NCBI RefSeq assembly: GCF_000283155.1
Contig: NW_004454281.1
Coordinates: 2,447,375-2,511,374 of the forward strand
Length of the DNA: 64,000 nucleotides
Reading direction: 5' to 3'
Source of the DNA: Ceratotherium simum simum
Lineage: Eukaryota; Chordata; Mammalia; Perissodactyla; Rhinocerotidae
Below are positions 11,959 to 23,400 of the stretch, piece by piece. How positions within the stretch are numbered: the stretch's first letter is position 1; every line of letters begins with the position of its first letter. Under the pieces are notes generated by a model, which saw only the letters and a list, made by a program, of their open reading frames with translations, was not told where the DNA came from and made no database searches. The translations under genes were made by a program, and so were the position numbers.

Positions 11959-13550
11959 GAGCATTCCATCCCCCTACCTCACACCACACACACAAATCAC
12001 TCCCTGGTGGTCTGTAGATCTAAATGTGAAAGGCAAAACAACAAAGCTTCTAGCAGCCAATAGCAAACACAATCTTCATAACTTTGAGGTAGAAAAAGAT
12101 TTCTTAAACAAGGTAAAAGGCACTATCCATAAAGGAAAACACTGATATATTTCATTACACAGAAATCATAAGAACTTCTCTTCATTAAAAGACACCATTA
12201 AGAGAGTGAAAAGTCAAGCCGCAAAGTGGGAGCAGATATTTTCGACATGCGTAACTAACTATGGGCTCCTATCCAGAATTTACAAAGAACTTGTACAAAT
12301 CACCAAGTTAAAGACAGATAACCCAACCAAAGAAAGAAACTGGGACAGACATTAACACAAGAGTATGTTTAGAGAGCCAATCAAGTCATTAAAAGGTGCT
12401 CAGCCTACTTAGAAATCCAGGGCCTGCCCATTAACACTGCAAGGAGAGGCCACTGCACTGACATTATGAAGACTGATCATCCCAAGTGCTAGTGAGAATG
12501 TGGAGCAACTAGACATCGAATACGCTGCTGGGAGGAGTGTAAATTGGTACAAACACTTGGAAAACTTGTGTGGCATTGTGTACTAAAGCTGAATATATAC
12601 CCTCCCCACGAGCAGCATTTCCACCCCTAGGTATCCATCCAACAGAACATCCATTTCTGACCTTTCTTTATAGATGAGACCTTTGAGACGGGAGAGGTTG
12701 AGAAAGTCATCTGTGTCGTGGGGCACGTGGGAGGCAGAACTGGGGATCTGAGGAGCCCCTCTGTGTGAGGGGCCCCTCTGGGTATTGCGCTGTATGGGGC
12801 CTTGCTCCAAAGCTCTTCCCACAAACCCTGCAGAAACCCTCACTTCCTTCCAGGGGACAGTTGCCGGTCATATAGGGCCCTGCTAAAACTGGGACACAGG
12901 TCCCAGAGGCAACGGGACACGTCCTAATGTGGCTTCACCCCTTTCCCTCCTAATCCCAAAGCGTATTTATATCATCGTGAGAGAGACTGAGAAGAATATG
13001 TCATAAACTAATCCCTTTCTAATTTATATTTTTTAGATAGTAAAAATCTGATGCCTAACACAAATATGCATACATCTTCACAAAACTACACCTACTAGAA
13101 TGCGCTGCTTGTAATAGCCCCAAATTGGAGACAACTCAGATGTCCCTCACTGGAAGTACGGATCAACAGTGTTGTAGTCACGCAACAGAACACTATCCAC
13201 ATGAGAATGGATGAACTCCTGCTTCCATGACCACGTGGACGGGTGTCACACACGTGCTGTCAACAAAGAGGCCAGACCTAGAGACGCTGTCTGCGCCGTT
13301 TATATCAAGTTCAAAACTGCAAAATGAACCAGGCAGCTGGGAGTGAGAAGAGTGGTTACACTTGGTGGGAGATTGTTGCTGGAAGGGGGCTGGTGGGGGG
13401 TGGGGGCTGATAATGCTCCTTTTGTTGGTCTGGGTGCTGGTTCCATGGGTGTGTTCTTTGTGAAATGCATGAACTGTACACTTCTTATTTTTACCTTTAT
13501 GGATATATGTTACACTCCAATTAGAATGTTTTTTAATGTAAAAATTTGAA
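11959..13550 (+). mobile_element. L1 3' part (late ORF2 and 3' end)
   Basis: The sequence runs from the ORF2 region just before the conserved C-terminal part to a typical L1 3' end near 13540. It is diverged, with many stops. Together with the inverted piece to its left it forms one rearranged element of about 2 kb. Confidence 0.8.
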
Positions 13551-13559
13551 AATTCTAGT

Positions 13560-14110
13560 ATTTCAACCTCTATTAGTGATGCCTATGCACCATCAAGGAT
13601 CAAGCCACATAATAAAAATGGTAAACGTAGGCCTCTAAATTAGCATCCTTTCCTAAGACTTGACCTTGAGCACACCAGCTGAAACCAGCTTGCACTTCGG
13701 GCTCACTGAATGGGCGATTGTCGCCATAGGACCCGGCCAGGGTGGAGACAAGGGCCATTGCTCAGGACATCTGATCCAGAGAGGCTGGCAAACCTCCCAA
13801 ATTATCCGACTTGGCAGTTTCCTGGGATCAAATGACCCAGGTAATGGTCAGATTGCCATAGTGCCACCATACCTCCCAGCCCAAATACCCACAGGGTGGG
13901 CCCTTTCCCTGGGCCCATATTTATGGGCAAAGAGGACAGGGGCCTGTGCCACCTCTGGGTCTAATTTCTGCGTGAGGAGCTGTGGGAGATCTTTGAGAGT
14001 CTGCAGAGACCACAGAAAGGTAAGACCACTCTGGACCCCTGTGGGGCTCTAGCAGGCCCCCTCTCAGTCCTGCCCTGGGGCTCCCGAGTCCTCCCCATGA
14101 CACAGCTCTG
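13560..14110. other. No gene seen
   Basis: The stretch contains a 130-codon open frame (13660-14052) with no recognisable motif or codon-usage signal. I treat it as non-coding. Confidence 0.45.
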
Positions 14111-14111
14111 A

Positions 14112-14250
14112 GCCGTTGGGCATGGATTATCTCATTTAATCCAATAGCCCTAGGAAGCAGGTAACATCATCATTCCCATTTTGCAGGAAAGGAAACTGAA
14201 GCACAGAAGGGTTCAATGAGTCACCCAGGTGTGAACACCAGAAAGGAGTG
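14112..14250 (-). repeat. MIR SINE
   Basis: It contains the antisense MIR core (CCCATTTTGCAGGAAAGGAAACTGAAGC-like phrase) and the ATCTCATTTAATCC tail phrase. Confidence 0.75.
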
Positions 14251-14394
14251 GAGTCATTTATTTTTGAAATGATTCTCTTACCAGCCATGCCCGCTCGCAT
14301 CATTGCTTCCTCCAGGAGCACTGTCTCTATCTCTTACACTAGCTACCCCTGCATCAGGCCTCCATGTGACCCTCACTTCCGCAGGATGCTCAGT

Positions 14395-14960
14395 GAGTTT
14401 GTTACTGCCCAACGTGGGGCCTTCTGCTTGCCACAAGACATGCCAATAGTGAAGAGGCAAGGTGGTAGGAGAAAAAGGACTTTTTTTATTACAGCTTGCT
14501 AGCAAGAGGGAAGATGGCCGACTAATGTCTGAAAAAAACCATCTTAAAGGGGCACAAAATCTTACAGCAATTACATAGGCTGGTGGGTTATTGGGAAGGG
14601 CGTTAGGAATGTTGACTTTCTGGTGTTACAGACTGGGAGTGCCACACCAGATCTTTCAGTTTTCACTGATGATGGCTATCAGCATAGACTCTCTGTTCAT
14701 GGGTCATCACATTCCTAAGGAACTCAAAAGAACAAAGTTGTCATCTTATCGCAGCTGGGAGGTACGTGCACAAGCAGGGGTTGTTGTAAAATCTACAGAG
14801 CAGTTAGATCTCCTGGAGGGTGCATGTCCAGTTGGGTTAGTTTGTCAGAGGTCTTTCAAAGTTACAAAAGTGTTTCTTTTCTACAATGGCTTCCCTCATA
14901 TCAACCTTGTCTTAAGCCTGTATCAAGTTCAGGTCCTCCATGAAGCAGGCACTGAGATGG
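14395..14960 (-). mobile_element. Probable solo retroviral LTR, antisense
   Basis: On the minus strand an AATAAA near 14490 is followed by a short R/U5-like segment with the CCTTGCCTCTTCACTATTGG-type phrase and an ACA end near 14395-14400, as in class I endogenous retroviral LTRs. No internal retroviral sequence adjoins it. The family is not identified. Confidence 0.55.
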
Positions 14961-15329
14961 AATTAGAAGTGCACAGGATTAACTGGAGGAAACCTCTGTG
15001 GAGGTTAAAGAGGGAGGGAGCAGGACTGAGCAGGCAGAGCGTTCAGACTATGAAGCGGGTCTGACACCTGGGAAGGAGAGGGGGAAGGGAGAAGAACCAT
15101 GCAGAAGGAGCCTCAGAGCACAGCACAGCTCTGAGAAAGGCTCGGGCAGCCCAAAAGGAGCCCCAGAGTGAAGACCGTCCACTGGCAGAGTCCCAGGCTG
15201 GGCAGGGACGGCCCACACTGCTAGTCTTTAGTGGATGTGGGGTCAGTCAGTACATCTTACAGAAGCAGAGTGAGCGTCAGTTCGCTTGGTACATTGGTGA
15301 TGAGCGGGCGAGCAGAGCATCTCTCAAGA

Positions 15330-15470
15330 ACATCTGGTGTAACTATGTATTGGATGGCTGTCTTCCTCTCTGACTGTAGCCCCACCAGGGCAGGAATCAC
15401 CCTAGTCAGAGCACAAGTCTGGCATGTAGTAGATGCTCAACTAATATTCATAGACTGACAAACTATCCTG
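15330..15470 (+). repeat. L2 3' end fragment
   Basis: The GCCCCACCAGGGCAGG ... GGCATGTAGTAGATGCTCAACTAATATT arrangement is typical of the L2 3' region. Confidence 0.6.
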
Positions 15471-15539
15471 AGCAGCTCCTCTGTGTTTGTTGATCGCCAC
15501 ACATTTCCTGAGGATGTTCCATGAGCGTATTTTAGTGAG

Positions 15540-15750
15540 GATGAAGGATTAGATACTGGATCTGGTTTAAGTTTTAGACCCAGTTCTTCCAATCTGTCTG
15601 ACCTTAGGCAGCTCATCTCACCTCTTGGAGCTTCTGTTTCCTCGTCTGCGGAATGGGGACACTACTATCTACCCATTGGATATTATCCATCTGTTTCGAA
15701 GATGAAATGAGATGCTACTGTTGCAGTATTTCTATTATTATTATTATTAT
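15540..15750 (+). repeat. MIR SINE with a short (TTA)n tail
   Basis: It contains the sense MIR phrase for the tRNA-unrelated core (GTTTCCTCGTCTGCGGAATGGGGA) and ends in TATTATTATTAT at 15731-15750. Confidence 0.75.
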
Positions 15751-16124
15751 AAGAACAGCAGACTTCTGTACAGATGGTTACTTCTAGTGTTTGTGATTAT
15801 TCAAATAAACTGTAGGGCCTGAGCCTCCAAGACACGAATGCCATCTCATGGAAGTATATCATTACTTCCATGGAAAATCGTACTCAACAGACACTGACAC
15901 GCTCTCTTTGAGAGGACCAGTACCGGGCAGAGACTGTCCTATACCACCATTTGCTGCGTGTTCAGTCATTGGTGCCCCGAGCCTGCCCTTGGAGCCGGGA
16001 TCCCCATCTTGTCTGTCTGGGTGTTGCCAGCACTTAGCAAGGGCCTTACACATCACAAGGACTCAGTAAATGCAGTTCCTGATCCCAAACGGGAGACCCA
16101 GCCACGTGACCACGTGCCACGGGC

Positions 16125-16240
16125 ATTAGTTGACTTACTCCCCACAATGGCCACCACATGGCAGTGCTGTTCCCATCCTCCGAATGGAGAGACTGAGGTC
16201 CCTGGAGGTGAAGCAACGTTCCTGAACTTGCAGGTTTCAG
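16125..16240 (-). repeat. MIR SINE
   Basis: Antisense MIR core with the GAGAGACTGAGGTCCCTGGAGG phrase near 16190. Confidence 0.6.
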
Positions 16241-16619
16241 GCCTGGGTCGTCCTTGCTCTGCATGGGGTTTTCTACCGGGACACGGGGCTGTCAGGCCTG
16301 GCAAACAGGGCAATCAAGACGCGGCCTGAAATACAGCATGATGCCCTCGTGCTCCCTGGGGGCCCCAGCCTGGCCTCCAGGGAAATGCTCTTGGAAACTG
16401 GCCTCTTCTGGCATGTTCCAGTGTAGACACACGAGTCTTCAGGAGGACAGAGAGCCACGGGCTTGTAGGCTGCAGGACTGTCACCTTGGCGTTCAGGAGA
16501 AGTCAGCCTGACCTGTTTACACAGCTGCCCCCAGAAGCTTCAGGCCTTTGACGTCATTTTCCCCCCATGTCTTCACTATTCAGACTTCTTCCCCTCACAT
16601 GCGCTCAGGAGCAACCATG

Positions 16620-16830
16620 TGTTAGTGACAATAGCTGAGCTTCTCCTCCGTGCAGGTCTGGCGTCTTCCGGTCTGGGGCCAGCACACCCCTTTTGGCCTT
16701 GCAACCTCACAACTGCCATGCAAGGCGGGTGTTCCCACCCCCATATTGCAGATGAGGAAACTAAGGCTCAGGGAAATACCTGTGTTGCAGAGCTGGGAAG
16801 CGGCACAGCCGTGACCCGGATGCGGCCTGG
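16620..16830 (-). repeat. MIR SINE
   Basis: Near-complete antisense MIR with ATTGCAGATGAGGAAACTAA in the core. Confidence 0.8.
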
Positions 16831-16859
16831 TCAAGGTCTGAGGGTGAGCGGGAAGAAAG

Positions 16860-17350
16860 GACCCCGGCAGCCTGAACGGAGCTTGGTGTCCCACCGCCCC
16901 CCCCACCCTCCCCCACTGAGGCAGCAGTTCCTTAACGACAAATTGGCACAGCCTCGTCCTTCGCGCCCAGCTTGTCCGTCCTCCAAACCCAGCCCCAGCA
17001 ATGTCTCAGAACACGCGGGTCTGACTCCACCCCCCGATTAAGACCCCCGGTGGCTCCCCGTTTCCCACCGCCGAGAGCCCAGCCTCCCCCCGTGGCACCG
17101 GGGCCCCCTGCGGTCTGGCCTCCAGTCCACTTCCGGCTCCTTCCACCGCTCCCGCCACCCCCACAGCGGGCTCCGCCCCCCGCCCCACCCGCGGTGCCCG
17201 CTGTGTGCTCGCCGCCTCGCCCCTGCGCGTGCTGTTTCTCCTCCCTGGAGTGTTCCTTCCCTCCTGCCCCTTCTCCATCCAGCAAACTCCTGCTCAGCTT
17301 CCAGTTCATATGGTGCCTTCCCTCGGGATGCCTTGGTTTCCGGAACACGT
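16860..17350. other. GC- and pyrimidine-rich stretch with an L2-like fragment
   Basis: A C-rich plus strand (about 17030-17240) runs into an L2-like phrase (about 17225-17345, including AGCAAACTCCTGCTCAGCTT). The overlapping open frames on both strands are produced by base composition, and I see no gene. Confidence 0.45.
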
Positions 17351-17659
17351 AGCCTCACTCGCGTAGCTGTGTCAGGCGAGTAGAGGGAAACCAGTTTCGC
17401 CAATGAAATCTTATTATTCTCCTTATGCCTTTTGACGTAATCAGAGAAGGCAATTCTATGTCTCCGGTCCAGCTCAAAGAAATACCTTTCAACCGCCATT
17501 TACAGAGCTGGAAACCCTCCCTCCACCCCTCTCCCCACGTTTATTGGTCTACTTGCCCAGAAGAGCATATCCCATCGGTGGGACCTGCTCCTCCCCACTC
17601 CAACCTTGTGTGTCTGGAGGAAGCCAGCCTGGATATGGGGGGGCATCCTTGAGTCTAGC

Positions 17660-17940
17660 CGGGCCAGCCTGAGTCCCAGTGCCCTGACCACAGTGATTGG
17701 TCCAGGAATTGGCACGTGACCCAAGCTCAGCCAATCAAAGGGCTTCCCTGGGGGTTTTCTGACTGATGTTGGTGGGAAACAGCCCTATTTCATGTGGTCA
17801 CCAGGCTCTAGGTTTGGAAATCCAGTCCAGAGCTGTGATATTGGTTTGAGCCCAGTGAGAGCAACCAGCCTGAGAGAATGAACCAGCATACACACAAAAG
17901 TCTCAAGAAAATGTATGTTGTTGAATTAGTTTCTGGCTCC
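17660..17940 (+). repeat. Old L1 3'UTR fragment
   Basis: The phrase GTGATTGGTCCAGGAATTGG followed by ...CCAATCAAAGG...TTCCCTGGG is characteristic of old L1M 3' ends. Confidence 0.5.
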
Positions 17941-18107
17941 AACCCTCCCCAAGATCAGCTACACCCCTGATCTTTCCACACTTGGGAAGCCAATGAAGTC
18001 TTTGGTAGGTTCAAGTTCAAGGTGGGTTTTGGTCGCTTAACGACCACAGGGTTCTAACAAACATGGCTTAAAACTCTTTCTTCAATCATATGATGTCATA
18101 ACGTAGT

Positions 18108-18215
18108 CAATAAATATTTATAAAGGACCCGCTATGGACCAGGCACTCGGCTAAGTAATGGGGACCCAAGAGTGAGATAAGAATATGGCCCCTGCCCACA
18201 CAGAGCTCGCTGTCT
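18108..18215 (+). repeat. L2 3' end fragment
   Basis: The AATAAATATTTATAAAGGACC ... GGCACTCGGCTAAG ... CCTGCCCACACAGAGCTC arrangement matches the L2 3' region. Confidence 0.65.
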
Positions 18216-18392
18216 GGAGCTGTGCTGTCCAACGCAGAAGCCACTAGCCACATGTGGCTATTCAAATTTAAAATAATTAAAATTAAGTAAAGTGTAAAAT
18301 TCAATTCTTTAGTCTCACCTGCCACATTCTGAGTACTCAATAGCCACATGTGGCTGGGGGCTACTGTATCGGGCAGCACAGATATAGAACTT
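18216..18392. mobile_element. Palindromic non-autonomous DNA transposon (hAT/MER type)
   Basis: The element is a near-perfect inverted repeat. GTGCTGTCCAACGCAGAAGCC... at the left is mirrored by the right arm ending ...CGGGCAGCAC, and both arms carry GCCACATGTGGCT. The AT-rich centre is the loop. It is a well-known mammalian hAT-derived MITE, but I do not assign the exact family name. Confidence 0.8.
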
Positions 18393-18439
18393 GGCCATCA
18401 GCACAGAACACTCAATGGCACAGACACCGCTGTTCCGGA

Positions 18440-18570
18440 GCCTTGCTAGTCAAAGTGTTATCCCTAAGATCAGCAGCATCAGCCTCACGTGGGAGCTTGT
18501 TGGACATTCAAAATCTCAAGTTCCCTCACAGACCATCAGAATCTGCATTTCAGCAAGATTGCGGTGACTT
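18440..18570 (+). mobile_element. MER5A-type hAT MITE fragment
   Basis: AGCAGCATCAGCCTCACGTG followed by GGGAGCTTGTTGGACATTC and AGAATCTGCATTTCAGCAAG is diagnostic of the MER5A group. Confidence 0.75.
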
Positions 18571-19334
18571 TGTTAAATGAACATTTGTTAAGTAGAGCCC
18601 TGGGGGGTTGGAGGTTGAGCCACAGTTAAATAAAAGACTGCAAATAGGGCCTGCAAAAGACTCAAGGGGCCCTGCAGGGAGGTCAAGGCAGCGTGCAAGG
18701 GGCTCATGCTAGAATGCTTTGGGGTTCCCAGGCTAAGGCCGGATGGGTCAATTCAAACCAAAAAGAGCGGGATTTTGGTAAGCTTCATGGCCCCGGGAGG
18801 CGCAAATGCTCATCACAAGGGCCTTTGAGGGAGTCAAATCACGAACTTCCATTTACTTAGGACTCTGCAGACTGTTACCTAGGGTGTGCACTCTCGGGAG
18901 GTTCTAATGTCAGTTCAAGGCCCCTGTAGGCCAGTTGGCCACACAAAAGGGATACCGAGGCAGCAATTTAGCTAAACTCTCCACAAAGATGCCCATGTGG
19001 TTCACGTGCACATGGAAGTTTGAGAAACCCAGTCCCAACAGCCACTCCTAGTTTAGCCTCCTCTGCCTAACTCTGTCACAACCACCCTCCCATGAGCAAC
19101 AGAGGGGCCCAACCTTGAGGAGGACAGGGAGGCTCACCTTGCCCTCAGCTCACTGACTTCTCCCCAGGCCACAAAATTAACTCCGTCAGTGTCTGTCCAT
19201 GGAGCAGAAGCTTGAAGGAATGACGCCAATCCTCAGCTGAATAAACCCCCTCCCACTGCACTGACCAAGTCGATAAATAGGATTTGTGTTAATAGTGACC
19301 ACTGGACTGGATTGGGGCTTGGCGGCATTCCCAC
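18570..19334. other. No gene or repeat recognised
   Basis: Anonymous sequence between the MER5A fragment and the retroviral LTR. Confidence 0.4.
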
Positions 19335-19885
19335 TGTTGACTGAAATAAAGAGTCTAGGCAAAGGTTAAATGAAGGAGTTTATTCAATAATCAAAGTGAG
19401 GAACTCACGTCCTGGGAAACAGTCCAACAGAGTATGCTGAGGAGCTGCTCCGAGGTCTACAGGTCTGAGTGTTGTTTATATACCTTTTAACAAAGCAGTG
19501 TCCGTGCAGGAAAGGGCTTACTCATCAACAGTCATCCACTTCAAATAGTACAAGAACTTTTTGGTTATACATCAAACAAGGCTTGTAATGTCGGTGTTGT
19601 CTGTGTGTGGAGGGAGGTAAGGACCAGGGTTTTCCCTCGATCTAAGAATACAGCTGGGACATGTAGAGTGAGGTGCCCTTTATCTGTTCCTGTTGTGGGT
19701 TACTCCAGCTGGCTTCGGTCATGAGGTGTGGGGTTGCAAGCTCATTCTAACACAGGCTGAGGATGGCCTGCACGGCTGCTTCCCAGGGCAGCATGGATGT
19801 TATTGTACTGACTTAAAACCTATGCAGCTCGCTTGCTAGACTTGCCTGTTAGACCAAGGAGAGGGGTCCCAAAAATCTGTTCACA
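19335..19885 (-). repeat. 3' LTR of the endogenous retrovirus
   Basis: A 551-bp LTR on the minus strand begins TGTGAACAG (19885) and ends ...CAGTCAACA (19335), with AATAAA just before the end (19344-19349 on the plus strand reads as part of GAAATAAAGAG, so the functional signal must be judged on the minus strand). It aligns along most of its length with the copy at 22771-23571. Confidence 0.8.
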
Positions 19886-19896
19886 ATCCCCCTTTT
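19886..19896 (-). other. Polypurine tract of the endogenous retrovirus
   Basis: On the minus strand an A/G run with five Gs (AAAAGGGGGAT) directly precedes the TG of the 3' LTR, as expected for the plus-strand primer of retroviral reverse transcription. Confidence 0.75.
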
Positions 19897-21779
19897 GGTC
19901 ATCATCAACTCATGGTTGCGTTCATGACCAATGAGGAGTTCCTCTGGTTTTCCTCCAACAAGGTGGGATACCTCTCATTTCCTTACTTATTTTACAAGTT
20001 ATTCATTAAAAATGCATTCTGGATCACGTTAACCTTCCTGGCTAACATGACCTGGGCTTTGTCCTGCTGTTGCCTCCTTCAACACCTAGAACAACATCAG
20101 AATAACATGATTATCAATACAATCAAAATTACAATTGTGAATACGGTTTTTATAATATCGGTATTAGTAGATGATTGAAAAAGACAAGAAAACCATCCTG
20201 GGAATCCTGAATAGACATTGGCATAATTTTGAACTAATTGGATAACTCTTTTCCTCCTTTATCTGCAGTTACTTGTGCTTTATGGTAAGTCTCCTTGGAC
20301 TGCTGAAGTGCATTTTGCACCTCTTGAGAAGCCAAATCTAATGTCTTCTTGGGCCATTCATTTTCCTTGATTTAACTTGAGCGGGGGGTCTTAGTTTGAG
20401 CTCTCAGTAGGCATGATCTTCTTCATCAGTGTTATCATGAATCTCATTAACCTCTGGAAGGTGAATCTTTCCTATAATTTCCATTCTTATACTAAACTCC
20501 TGAAACGTTCATCTTAAATTCAGTTTGGTTGCAATAGTGATTTGATAGTTGAACAGTATGATTTCTTATTCCCTCTCAGTAAAAGCAACCCCTTCCCATA
20601 GACCATATGTTGTTTTGGACAGGAATTTTTATCATAGGCCAAGTAAGGGTTATTTCTGACTTCCGCTTTTCCTGTGGGCATAGCCATATCCCTTTACATT
20701 GTTCACAACCTAGAAGTGAAATAGGTTCCCATTGTGGTGTAGTTTCATTTTGAGCAAGAAGGGCCCATGGGCTCCCTATAGGAAGTATCTGACAGTTGTC
20801 ATGGATAGTCCCTATCCTCACAAGTTGTGCCATCTTAGGAAATATTCTTGGAATGGCTCTCAAAAGCTCTCGTGCTGTTGCTACATTTCTCTCCTTGTCT
20901 TCCACTCCGTGGTGTCTAATGTCATCCATAGGGTTTATTCATCCTGCCCTTTCCGTCCATTACTTAGCTTTACTTTTTGAGACAATCATATGAATTAGCT
21001 GATAAAGATCTGAGAATCCTGGCACGTAAATTCTGATTGTTAATTCAAATTCTTTAGCAAAATCCTCTGGTTCCTTAAGGGGGTCTGGAAATTCCTTAGT
21101 TACGGCTCTTGGTTCTGATTTGGCCCAAGGAGTAAACTGGGGTATCAGTACAGCTCAGCCTCCTTCCCTGGCCGCAGTTTTCTCTTTAAAGGGGGCGATA
21201 ATGGCGCAGGGATCTGGATCTATCCCATTGTGCCTGGAGTGGAGGTACCCATGAGGGAGGAGGAGGTAATGAAATGGTGCCCCAACCTCACAGCTCTGAA
21301 AGCAGCGGGTGTAACAGGGCAGCTGTCAGAAGGTCTGCCAAATCAGCTGAGTGCTAGCTTCAGCAGTTTTCTTTAATTCAGAGACAGTCTCAAATAGAGT
21401 TTTATTAATTTCTTGCAAGGAACTGACTCTACTGCTTTCTCTCTTTGTTTCCAGATACCAATCGAAATATGCATCCCATTCTGATTGTTTAATTTTATAG
21501 CCAGCTTTCTCCAAGCATATGCAAAGACACCAGTTTGGGTACATTGAAACTGCCCCTTCTTGGCCATTTTAAAGTGAGAGCTCCTTTAGCAATATTCTCC
21601 CGTTTAGGGAGCCATTTGCAAGTTTGTGCTCCATAAGTATTCAACATTAAATTTGCCAGAGTACTAGCCGGCAGCTGGCTGTCGGATGTCCCAGTTTCTG
21701 GGCTTTGATGTTTTAGTTCCCATTCTGGTCTGGCAAGTCAAATTAGTGGCTCAGTGTGGTGGATCAAAAGTGTGTTGCT

Positions 21780-22020
21780 GGGGCTGGCCCGGTGGCATGT
21801 GGTTAAGTGCGCACACTCCGCTCCGGCCGCCCGGGGTTGGCAGGTTTGGATCCCGGGCGCGGACCGATGCACTGCTTGTCAAGCCCTGCTGTGGTGGTGT
21901 CCCATATAAAGTGGAGGAAGATGGGCACAGATGTTAGCCCAGGGCCAATCTTCCTCAGCAAAAAGAGGAGAATTGGCAACAGATGTTAGCTCAGGGCTGA
22001 TCTTCCTCACACACACACAA
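21780..22020 (+). mobile_element. ERE-type tRNA-derived SINE
   Basis: A complete element runs from the GGGGCTGGCCCGGTGGC head through the CCCATATAAAGTGGAGGAAG part to a CA-rich tail. It is flanked by 14-bp direct repeats AAAAGTGTGTTGCT (21766-21779) and AAAAGTGTGCTGCT (22021-22034), and it interrupts the leader of the older endogenous retrovirus. Confidence 0.95.
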
Positions 22021-23084
22021 AAAGTGTGCTGCTTACGGACGTAGATCCTCAGAGTGTCACCAAAGAGGCAGTCCCACCCTTCTGTGCCTTGATTTCTCCT
22101 GTCGATTGTTTAAAGCAATCATAGGGGCTCAGAGTGTTGGTGATCAACTTCATAGCACATCTCTGGATGAGCCAAATGACTTAATGATGTGGTTTGGAGT
22201 TCCCTATGGGACTGCTACCCGTCTAGAGAATTGATCTCAGCCACCTCCACTTGGCCCCTGGTCACCTAGAGACACTGGCAATGCCAGTCAGAGGGAGCAA
22301 GCATCCCTCTTCTTCAGAGTCAGCTGGAACTAGCCCTCATGCGAGGGTCTTCTTTGGAGTCAGCCAAGGCTGGCCCGCGTTCACGAACAGTTTCTTCTCT
22401 GGCTCGCTGAACCATTTTTCAGTTGCCGAGGAGGCAAATAGGGGAGAACTGACTCAAGCTACCAGCTGCTCTCCTTGTTTCCCTTGGCTCAAAAGGCTGG
22501 AAAACGTGAGCAGCAAGTTTGGAATTCCCTTCTCTGCAAACACAGAGGATAACCTGTCTCACCCAGATGAACACAAAACAATTATCGAATAAACTCAAGG
22601 ACCTTTGACTGCTGATCGGGAGATCTGAGACCCAGGAAAGACTTGCCCTGCTGAGGCTGGAGCTCCGGGGAGCCGGGTGGGCTCAAAGGGCCCTGCTGGT
22701 CCCACAGCGCCGGGTCCACGCTCCAGGCCGTCTCAGGCTGTCTCTCCAGGTCCCTTTGTAGTTGCCAATTTGTCAACTGAAATAAAGAGTCTAGGTAAAG
22801 GTTAAAAGAAGGAGTTTATTGGATAATCAAAGTGAGGAACTCGAGTCCAGGGAAACAGTCCAACGGAGTATTCTAGGAGCTGCTCTGAGGGCTACAGGTC
22901 TGAGTGCAGTTAGTATACTTTTTAGTGAAGCAGTGTCGGTGCAGGAAAGGGCTTACCCATCTCATAGTCATCTGCTTCAGGGATCATGTGAACAAGAACG
23001 TTTTGGTTATAATCAAACAAGGCTTGGAGTGTTGGTGTTGTCTATGTGTAGAGGGAGGCAAGGACCAGGATTGTTCACTAGTCC

Positions 23085-23400
23085 CTCAGTCTCTAAGAAA
23101 CCCCCGCCCCTACCTAAAACCCCAGCACATGCTCCCCCTCCCTACCTAAAACCCTGGCACGTGCTCCCCCTCCCTACCTAAAACCCCAGCACGTTCTCCC
23201 CCTCCCTACCTAAAACCCCGGATAAAAACCCCTACCTTTTTCTCTTTGAGGAGGTGGATCTGAGTTCTAACTCCCATCTCCCCGTCTGACTGCCTTTCGA
23301 TAGTAAACCTCTTTCCCTGCCACAAGCCTGGTGTTTCTGTTTTTTTCTTTATTGGCCCTACTGTGTGGCAGCTAAATGAACCTATGTTTGTGTTGGGTAA
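23085..23400 (+). mobile_element. LTR fragment nested in the 5' LTR
   Basis: The insert runs in plus orientation. It has a C-rich tandem repeat, then a TATA-like GATAAAAACC near 23220, then a TAGTAAACC polyadenylation-like signal near 23300 and a following U5-like stretch. This is the layout of a retroviral LTR unrelated to the host LTR. Confidence 0.55.
23109..23220 (+). repeat. 32-bp tandem repeat, about 3.4 copies
   Basis: The unit starts CCTACCTAAAACCCC and ends GCTCCCCCTC, repeated with a few substitutions. It sits where the U3 region of the nested LTR would be. Confidence 0.9.

Noticed and set aside
17038..17499. 153-codon minus-strand open frame as a gene
   Set aside because: Only the first 45 codons look protein-like. 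The rest is the complement of a C-rich tract, with no splice or start context to support a gene.
23109..23220. Possible CRISPR-like array
   Set aside because: The 32-bp units are directly adjacent without spacers, are few and diverged, and sit in a retroviral LTR of a mammalian genome.
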